A stretch of 10,257 nt of DNA, taken from assembly GCA_959599635.1 (NCBI GenBank), contig CAUGJN010000056.1, positions 1-10,257 of the forward strand. Direction: 5' to 3'. This document shows, in pieces, positions 5,628-10,257 of the stretch. The notes beneath the pieces are model-generated. The model searched no databases and had not been told where the DNA came from. It saw only the letters and a program-made list of their open reading frames with translations. The DNA comes from an uncultured Collinsella sp. (GTDB lineage: Bacteria; Actinomycetota; Coriobacteriia; Coriobacteriales; Coriobacteriaceae). The stretch's first letter is position 1. Each line of letters starts with the position of its first letter. A program made the position numbers and the translations under genes.

Positions 5628-6815
5628 ATGTCGAGCCTCACCGGTAAGTCATTGAACCCTGTTATGAATCGCAGGAGCGTTATCGCGAGCGCAGCAGGTC
5701 TGGGGGCGATGTCCATTCTAGCTGGTTGCTCCTCCAACGGCGGCGACAGCGGTTCCGCTTCGGGCGACGCTTCGTTTAAGATCGGCACCATCGGCCCGCT
5801 GACCGGCGCCAACGCGTCCTACGGCAAGTCCGTTACCCAGGGTGTCGAGCTTGGCTGCAAGGATTTCTCGACCAAGGAGCTGCCGCTTGCCAGCAAGGCC
5901 GAGGATGACCAGGCCGACGGCGAGAAGGCCGTCAACGCCTTCAACACCCTGCTCGACTGGGGCATGCAGGCCCTCGTCGGTCCGACCACCACGGGTGCGT
6001 CGGTTGCCGTTGCCGCAGAGTGCGGTAACGACCCCAAGACGTTCATGATCACCCCGTCTGCGTCCTCCGAGGACGTCACCGACGGCAAGGATTGCGTCTT
6101 CCAGGTTTGCTTCACCGACCCCAACCAGGGTGTCAACGCTGCCAAGTTCCTGGCAGAGAAATATGCGGACGAGAAGTTCGTGCTGTTCTATAACTCCGGC
6201 GACGCCTATTCTTCGGGCATCGCAGATTCATTTAAGGCCCAGGCCGCTGAGTCCAAGCTCGAGATTGTCGACGAGGAGACCTTTAAGGACGACTCCGCCA
6301 CGAGCTTTACCAACCAGCTGACCAAGGCCAAGCAGGCCGGCGCCACCATGATCTTTGCGCCGATCTACTACACGCCGGCGTCCGTCCTGCTCAAGAACGC
6401 CAAGGACATGGGCTACGACGTCAAGATGATGGGCTGCGATGGCATGGACGGCATCCTGGGCGTTGAGGGTTTCGACACCTCTCTTGCCGAGGGTCTGCTG
6501 CTCATGACCCCGTTCTCCGCCGACGACGAGAAGAACGCCGACTTCGTTAACGCTTACAAGGATAAGTACGGCGATACCCCCGACCAGTTTGCCGCCGACG
6601 CCTACGACGGCGTGCACGCGGTGGCCGAGGCCGTCAAGGAGGCCGGTCTTGGTGTCGACGCCGATCCAACCGAGGCCGCCGAGAAACTGTCGAAGGCTAT
6701 GCTCAAGATTACCGTTGACGGTCTGACCGGTAAGCTCACCTGGAACGATAAGGGTCAGGTCCAGAAGGAGCCCACGGCGTACATCATCACCGACGGCAAG
6801 TACGTACAGGCCTAA
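5628..6815 (+). CDS. livJ: Branched-chain amino-acid type ABC substrate-binding lipoprotein
   Basis: Extracytoplasmic receptor of the import system encoded downstream. The 395 residues start with an n-region carrying R15-R16, a hydrophobic stretch and a lipobox LAGC with lipidated C34, so the protein is anchored in the membrane, possibly exported by Tat. A Ser/Gly linker leads into a type-1 periplasmic-binding fold: FKIGTIGPLTGANASYG (50-66), VGPTTTGAS (117-125), TPSASSED (142-149) and GDAYSSGIAD (191-200) are the usual ligand-lining and hinge segments of LivJ-like proteins. Length is normal. ATG 5628 is chosen because GAGAGGAGAG (5614-5623) precedes it; the inner ATG at residue 13 (MNRRSV) would give a neater signal peptide but has no ribosome site. 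The gene ends with two in-frame stops (TAA TAG). Substrate is inferred from family and operon: Leu/Ile/Val most likely, but amides, urea or aromatic amino acids occur in the same family. Confidence 0.93.
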   Translation: MSSLTGKSLNPVMNRRSVIASAAGLGAMSILAGCSSNGGDSGSASGDASFKIGTIGPLTGANASYGKSVTQGVELGCKDFSTKELPLASKAEDDQADGEKAVNAFNTLLDWGMQALVGPTTTGASVAVAAECGNDPKTFMITPSASSEDVTDGKDCVFQVCFTDPNQGVNAAKFLAEKYADEKFVLFYNSGDAYSSGIADSFKAQAAESKLEIVDEETFKDDSATSFTNQLTKAKQAGATMIFAPIYYTPASVLLKNAKDMGYDVKMMGCDGMDGILGVEGFDTSLAEGLLLMTPFSADDEKNADFVNAYKDKYGDTPDQFAADAYDGVHAVAEAVKEAGLGVDADPTEAAEKLSKAMLKITVDGLTGKLTWNDKGQVQKEPTAYIITDGKYVQA

Positions 6816-6846
6816 TAGGCCGCCTTACATAGAGCGGTTTTGATCC

Positions 6847-6878
6847 CAAGCAGGGGAGGTTTTGGCCTTCCCTGCTTG
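6847..6878 (+). terminator. Strong intercistronic stem-loop after the binding-protein gene
   Basis: A 13-bp stem with one G:U pair (6847-6859 with 6866-6878) and a six-base loop stands 31 bases after the stop. It is followed by CTTGG rather than a T run, so it is probably a leaky terminator or a 3' stabiliser of the binding-protein message, the arrangement known from malE-malF and other importers that need excess binding protein. Confidence 0.6.
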
Positions 6879-6888
6879 CTTGGTATCT

Positions 6889-6908
6889 AGGGACGATGTA
6901 ACGTCCCT
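6889..6908 (+). terminator. Second intercistronic hairpin before livH
   Basis: AGGGACG/CGTCCCT (6889-6895/6902-6908) closes a six-base loop and is followed by GTTTC, a poor T tract. With the stronger hairpin just before it, it makes a double barrier between the binding-protein and permease genes. Its left half (AGGGACG-ATGTAAC) recurs with one extra base at 5399-5413 after the fossil gene, where the right arm is missing. Confidence 0.5.
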
Positions 6909-6938
6909 GTTTCATACATTAACTGGAAACCTATTCGA

Positions 6939-6945
6939 AAGGGGG
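6939..6945 (+). promoter_or_regulatory. Ribosome binding site deciding the livH start
   Basis: AAGGGGG ends nine bases before ATG 6955. The in-frame ATG at 6946 directly abuts it and cannot use it. A longer frame from TTG 6862 would run through both hairpins and is rejected. Confidence 0.7.
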
Positions 6946-6954
6946 ATGTGGAAC

Positions 6955-7836
6955 ATGACGGTCTTTATCCAATACCTGGTCAACGGCCTGTCCATGGGCA
7001 GCGTCTACGCCATCATCGCGTTGGGCTACACCATGGTCTACGGTATCGCCAAGATGCTCAACTTCGCTCACGGCGACGTCATTATGGTCGGTGCCTATGT
7101 CTCGTTCTGTGCCACGTCGTATCTCGGCCTCCCGGGCTGGGCATCTGTAGTTCTCTCCTGTGTGGTCTGTACCGTTCTCGGTGTTCTCATCGAGGGTCTG
7201 GCATACAAGCCGCTGCGTCAGGCGGGCCCGCTGGCCGTTCTGATCACGGCTATCGGCGTGTCCTACTTCCTGCAGAATGCCGCGCAGCTTCTGTGGGGCG
7301 CCACGCCCAAGAACTTCACTTCGCTCGTCACCTTCCAGGTGCCGGAGTTCTTGGCCAAGTTCAACGTAAGCGCCGTCTCGCTCGTCACCATCGTCGCCTG
7401 CCTGGTTATCATGGCCGGCCTGATGTTCTTTACAGGTAAGACCAAGATGGGCAAAGCCATGCGCGCCGTGTCCGAGGACAAGGCCGCCGCTCAGCTCATG
7501 GGCATCAACGTCAACCGCACCATCTCGATGACGTTCGCCATCGGCTCTGCCCTTGCCGCCATCGCCGGTGTGCTCCTGTGCTCCTACTCGCCGGTGCTGC
7601 AGCCCACGACGGGTGCCATGCCTGGCATCAAAGCCTTCGACGCCGCCGTCTTCGGTGGCATCGGCTCCATCCCCGGTGCCTTTGTCGGTGGCATTCTCAT
7701 CGGCATCATCGAGGCGATGGCACAGGCTTACATTTCCACGAGCCTTGCCAACTCCATCGTCTTTGGTGTTCTGATCATCGTCCTGCTCGTCAAGCCTGCC
7801 GGCCTCTTGGGCAAGTACGTCCCCGAGAAGGTGTAG
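6955..7836 (+). CDS. livH: Branched-chain amino-acid ABC permease LivH
   Basis: One of the two membrane subunits of the Liv-type importer, pairing with LivM. With ATG 6955 it has 293 residues, normal for LivH, and opens with FIQYLVNGLSMGSVYAIIAL, the typical first membrane segment. About eight hydrophobic segments follow. The cytoplasmic coupling loop (GKAMRAVSEDKAAAQLMGIN, 166-185), which contacts the ATPase, and the GIKAFDAAVFGGIGSIPGAF block (224-243) are well conserved family signatures. It lies 139 bp after the binding-protein gene across two hairpins, and livM starts 9 bases after its stop. Lower expression than the binding protein is expected from the hairpins. Substrate is inferred only from the family. 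Confidence 0.95.
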   Translation: MTVFIQYLVNGLSMGSVYAIIALGYTMVYGIAKMLNFAHGDVIMVGAYVSFCATSYLGLPGWASVVLSCVVCTVLGVLIEGLAYKPLRQAGPLAVLITAIGVSYFLQNAAQLLWGATPKNFTSLVTFQVPEFLAKFNVSAVSLVTIVACLVIMAGLMFFTGKTKMGKAMRAVSEDKAAAQLMGINVNRTISMTFAIGSALAAIAGVLLCSYSPVLQPTTGAMPGIKAFDAAVFGGIGSIPGAFVGGILIGIIEAMAQAYISTSLANSIVFGVLIIVLLVKPAGLLGKYVPEKV

Positions 7837-7840
7837 GTGA
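7835..7840 (+). promoter_or_regulatory. Ribosome binding site deciding the livM start
   Basis: AGGTGA, which overlaps the livH stop, pairs with the 3' part of the anti-SD sequence and sits at good distance from ATG 7846. A GTG at 7837 directly after the livH stop is in frame and has a poorer site (AAGGTG, 7828-7833). The difference is three codons. Confidence 0.6.
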
Positions 7841-7845
7841 GCGTT

Positions 7846-8925
7846 ATGAAGTTTCTTAAAGATAAGCAGACGCGTCACGACTTTGTTACGTACGCCATGT
7901 GCATCGTGGCCTTCGCCATCGTGTTCTTTATGCAGTCCAACCACATGATTCCGCGCATGATTGCCGGCCAGTTGGTTCCCATTACGGCCTACATCGTCAT
8001 GGCCATTTCCCTCAACCTTGTCGTCGGCATCGCGGGCGACCTGTCGCTGGGCCATGCGGGCTTTATGAGTGTCGGTGCCTACACGGGCATCGTCACCGCG
8101 GTCGCCCTCGAGAGCGCCGTTCCCTCCGATCCGGTGCGCCTTATCATCAGCATCGTGGTCGGCGCTATCGCTGCCGCCATCCTGGGCTTCTTGATCGGCA
8201 TCCCGGTCCTTCGCCTGAGCGGCGACTATCTGGCCATCGTGACCCTGGCTTTTGGCGAGATCATCAAAGAGATCGTCACTTGCCTCATTGTGGGCGTCGA
8301 CTCTCGCGGCCTGCACGTGATCTTTAATATCACGGGCAACTCCACGATCGACGACCTGCACCTGCTCGAGGACGGCACCGCCATCATCAAGGGCGCGCAG
8401 GGCGCATCGGGCGTGTCGACCTATTCGACCTTCCTCGCCGGTGCCATCCTGGTCATGGTCGCGCTCGTGATTGTACTCAACCTGGTTCGCAGCCGTACCG
8501 GTCGTGCCATCATGGCCGTGCGCGACAACAAGATCGCTGCCGAGTCCGTGGGCATCTCCGTCACCCAGTACCGCATGATCGCCTTCGTGGTTTCCGCTGC
8601 CCTCGCCGGTGCTGCCGGAGCCCTGTTCGGCGGTAACTTCTCACAGCTTTCCGCCACTAAGTTCGACTTCAACACGTCCATCCTCATTCTGGTGTTCGTG
8701 GTCCTGGGCGGCCTGGGCAACATGCGCGGTTCAGTCATCGCGGCGGCGCTGCTCACAGTGCTTCCCGAGCTGCTCCGTCAGTTCTCGGACTACCGCATGC
8801 TCATCTACGCCATCGTGCTGATCCTGGTCATGATCTTTACCAACAACCCGCAGCTCAAGGCGTTCTTCGGTCGCGTCAAGGACCGCTTTGCTCCCAAGAA
8901 GGAGGTGGCAGCCGATGCCCAGTAA
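7846..8925 (+). CDS. livM: Branched-chain amino-acid ABC permease LivM
   Basis: Second membrane subunit of the importer. From ATG 7846 it has 359 residues (362 if GTG 7837 is used). Family blocks are AISLNLVVGIAGDLSLGHAG (53-72), RLSGDYLAIVTLAFGEI (123-139), the coupling loop around GRAIMAVRDNKIAAESVGIS (219-238), and VFVVLGGLGNMRGSV (283-297). About ten hydrophobic segments are visible. Between the GEI block and the next membrane segment lies a loop of about 45 residues (150-194), with an acidic stretch (TIDDLHLLEDG) where shorter homologues have a brief Gly-rich turn; GAQGASG (183-189) probably replaces the usual GGPNGI turn. The end overlaps livG by 11 bases, so translation is coupled. The C-terminus is a short charged tail. 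Confidence 0.95.
   Translation: MKFLKDKQTRHDFVTYAMCIVAFAIVFFMQSNHMIPRMIAGQLVPITAYIVMAISLNLVVGIAGDLSLGHAGFMSVGAYTGIVTAVALESAVPSDPVRLIISIVVGAIAAAILGFLIGIPVLRLSGDYLAIVTLAFGEIIKEIVTCLIVGVDSRGLHVIFNITGNSTIDDLHLLEDGTAIIKGAQGASGVSTYSTFLAGAILVMVALVIVLNLVRSRTGRAIMAVRDNKIAAESVGISVTQYRMIAFVVSAALAGAAGALFGGNFSQLSATKFDFNTSILILVFVVLGGLGNMRGSVIAAALLTVLPELLRQFSDYRMLIYAIVLILVMIFTNNPQLKAFFGRVKDRFAPKKEVAADAQ
8899..8906 (+). promoter_or_regulatory. Ribosome binding site of livG inside the livM coding end
   Basis: AAGGAGGT, a near-perfect Shine-Dalgarno, lies eight bases before ATG 8915 within the last codons of livM. It sets the livG start and implies coupling of the two genes. Confidence 0.85.
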
Positions 8926-9775
8926 ATTTGAGTTCAACAAGGGCAAGATGGTCCCGTACCCTTCTGGCGCCATCGTTCCCGATCGCGACCTGGGCCAGCG
9001 CCCGGCACTCGAGTGCATCCACCTGGGAATTGAGTTCGGCGGCCTCAAGGCGGTCGACGACTTTAGCCTGACTATCGGCAAGACCGAGATCGCCGGTCTG
9101 ATCGGTCCCAACGGTGCCGGTAAGACCACGGTCTTCAACCTGCTCACCAAGGTATACCAGCCCACGCACGGCACCATCCTGCTTGACGGCGAGGACACCT
9201 CGGGCAAGTCGGTCTATCAGGTCAACCGTATGGGCATCGCCCGTACCTTCCAGAACATCCGTCTGTTCAACACCATGACGGTGGAGGATAACGTTAAGGT
9301 CGGCCTGCACAACCAAGAGCGCTACTCCGGTTTTGAGGGCGTGCTGCGCCTGCCGACGTACTGGAAGCACGAGAAGGCCGCCCACGAGCGCGCCATGGAG
9401 CTGCTGTCCATCTTTGATATGGAGCATCTGGCAAACGAACAGGCTGGATCGCTGCCTTACGGCGCTCAGCGTCGTCTGGAGATTGTCCGCGCGCTTGCCA
9501 CCAACCCCAAGCTACTGCTGCTCGACGAGCCTGCCGCCGGCATGAACCCGTCCGAGACCGCCGAGCTCATGGAGAACATCGTCAAGATTCGCGACACCTT
9601 TGGCATTGCCATCATGCTTATCGAGCATGATATGTCGCTCGTTATGAACATCTGCGAGGGTATCTGCGTGCTCAACTTTGGTAAGGTCATCGCCAAGGGC
9701 ACGGCCGAGGAGATCCAGAACAACGACGCCGTTATCGAGGCGTATCTGGGCAAGCAGGATAAGGGAGAGAACTAA
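8915..9775 (+). CDS. livG: Branched-chain amino-acid ABC ATP-binding protein LivG
   Basis: Cytoplasmic ATPase subunit, working as a heterodimer with LivF to drive import. The 286 residues contain Walker A GPNGAGKTT (64-72), the Q-loop glutamine Q113 (TFQNIRLF), the degenerate signature LPYGAQRRLEI (180-190) usual in LivG, Walker B LLLDEPAAG (201-209) with catalytic E205, and the switch H238 (IEHDM). ATG 8915 is fixed by AAGGAGGT (8899-8906) and overlaps livM by 11 bases. The first 30 residues or so (to about LGQRPAL) precede the normal beginning of an ABC domain, making this somewhat longer than the usual 250-260 residues. The stop TAA directly abuts the livF ATG. Confidence 0.96.
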   Translation: MPSKFEFNKGKMVPYPSGAIVPDRDLGQRPALECIHLGIEFGGLKAVDDFSLTIGKTEIAGLIGPNGAGKTTVFNLLTKVYQPTHGTILLDGEDTSGKSVYQVNRMGIARTFQNIRLFNTMTVEDNVKVGLHNQERYSGFEGVLRLPTYWKHEKAAHERAMELLSIFDMEHLANEQAGSLPYGAQRRLEIVRALATNPKLLLLDEPAAGMNPSETAELMENIVKIRDTFGIAIMLIEHDMSLVMNICEGICVLNFGKVIAKGTAEEIQNNDAVIEAYLGKQDKGEN

Positions 9776-10257
9776 ATGGCAGAGCCGATGCTTTCCGTCT
9801 ACAACATCAACGTCTGGTACGGCGCCATCCACGCCATCAAGGACATCTCCTTTAACGTCAACGAGGGCGAGATCGTGGCCTTGATCGGCGCGAACGGTGC
9901 CGGCAAGTCCACAACGCTCAAGACTGTCTCGGGCCTGCTGCGTTCCAAGACCGGCTCCATCAAGTTTATGGGCGAGGACATTACCCATACGCCTGCCGAC
10001 AAGCTGGTGGGCAAGGGCCTGGCCCAGGTTCCCGAGGGCCGTCGCGCCTTTTTGCAGATGACGGTCGAGGAGAACCTGGAGATGGGCGCCTACACGCAGC
10101 CCAAGTCCACGGTTGCTCCGGGCCTTGAGCGCGTCTACGAGCAGTTCCCGCGCCTTAAGGAGCGCCGTCGCCAGGTCGCCGGCACCCTTTCGGGCGGCGA
10201 GCAGCAGATGCTCGTTATGGGCCGCGCCCTTATGAGCAACCCTAAGCTGCTCATGCT
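9776..10257 (+). CDS. livF: Branched-chain amino-acid ABC ATP-binding protein LivF, C-terminus cut by window edge
   Basis: Second ATPase subunit of the importer. The frame opens at ATG 9776, directly after the livG stop, with AAGGGAGAG at 9761-9769 as ribosome site. The 160 complete codons hold Walker A GANGAGKST (38-46), the Q-loop region AQVPEGRR (83-90) followed by LQMTVEENL, and the full signature LSGGEQQ (138-144). The window ends at the start of Walker B (KLLML), so about 75 residues are missing relative to the usual length of about 236. The AFLQMTVEEN stretch after EGRR, the PEGR motif and the position after livG make it LivF rather than a second LivG. Confidence 0.95.
   Translation, partial: MAEPMLSVYNINVWYGAIHAIKDISFNVNEGEIVALIGANGAGKSTTLKTVSGLLRSKTGSIKFMGEDITHTPADKLVGKGLAQVPEGRRAFLQMTVEENLEMGAYTQPKSTVAPGLERVYEQFPRLKERRRQVAGTLSGGEQQMLVMGRALMSNPKLLM

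Noticed and set aside
6862..6954. Longer livH from TTG 6862 or ATG 6946
   Set aside because: The TTG start lies inside the strong hairpin and adds residues with no family character; ATG 6946 abuts the Shine-Dalgarno. ATG 6955 has correct spacing and gives the usual LivH N-terminus.
6931..8361. Long open frame (476 codons) antisense to livH and livM
   Set aside because: Asp/His/Gly-rich shadow spanning two clear membrane-protein genes; no ribosome site or motif.

Overview
The window is a high-GC stretch of bacterial chromosome with dense coding, strong Shine-Dalgarno sites and ordinary housekeeping genes. My best guess is a gut actinobacterium of the Coriobacteriia, Collinsella-like. This rests on the single-chain clostridial/coriobacterial style PurL, a twin-arginine-plus-lipobox binding protein and GC-rich codon use. 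It is an inference, not a database match. I see no rRNA, tRNA, CRISPR array, phage gene or transposase.

Layout. (1) 1-752, minus: N-terminal part of purL (FGAM synthase), running off the left edge. (2) 937-2499, plus: a CPA2-type cation:proton antiporter, divergent from purL. (3) 2500-2843: a gene-free gap between convergent genes. It holds an array of palindromic repeats with an exact 62-bp period (three full units and a half unit), followed by a strong terminator hairpin that can work in both directions. (4) 2844-3593, minus: a short-chain dehydrogenase of 249 residues with an intact catalytic tetrad and BaiA-like features. (5) 3808-5151, minus: hom (homoserine dehydrogenase with ACT domain), with its own terminator. 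(6) 5152-5627: a divergent intergenic region, AT-rich in its right half. It carries the last 14 codons and stop of a lost binding-protein paralogue, a candidate promoter and leader hairpins. (7) 5628-10257, plus: a branched-chain amino-acid type ABC operon in the order binding protein, livH, livM, livG, livF, with livF cut by the right edge.

How the genes work together. The Liv system would capture a branched-chain or related amino acid outside the membrane (lipoprotein), pass it through the LivH/LivM channel and drive import with LivG/LivF. Tight coupling (adjacent or overlapping starts and stops from livH to livF) fits a single mRNA. Two hairpins between the binding-protein gene and livH probably set the excess of binding protein over permease. 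The divergent neighbour hom makes homoserine, the precursor of threonine, methionine and, through threonine, isoleucine. A shared amino-acid theme across that promoter region is plausible but not shown.

Most worth a second look: the 62-bp-period palindrome array, with compensatory base changes and plus-sense G:U pairs, which resembles the BIME/REP arrays of other bacteria; and the fossil C-terminus of a second binding-protein gene just upstream of the living one.
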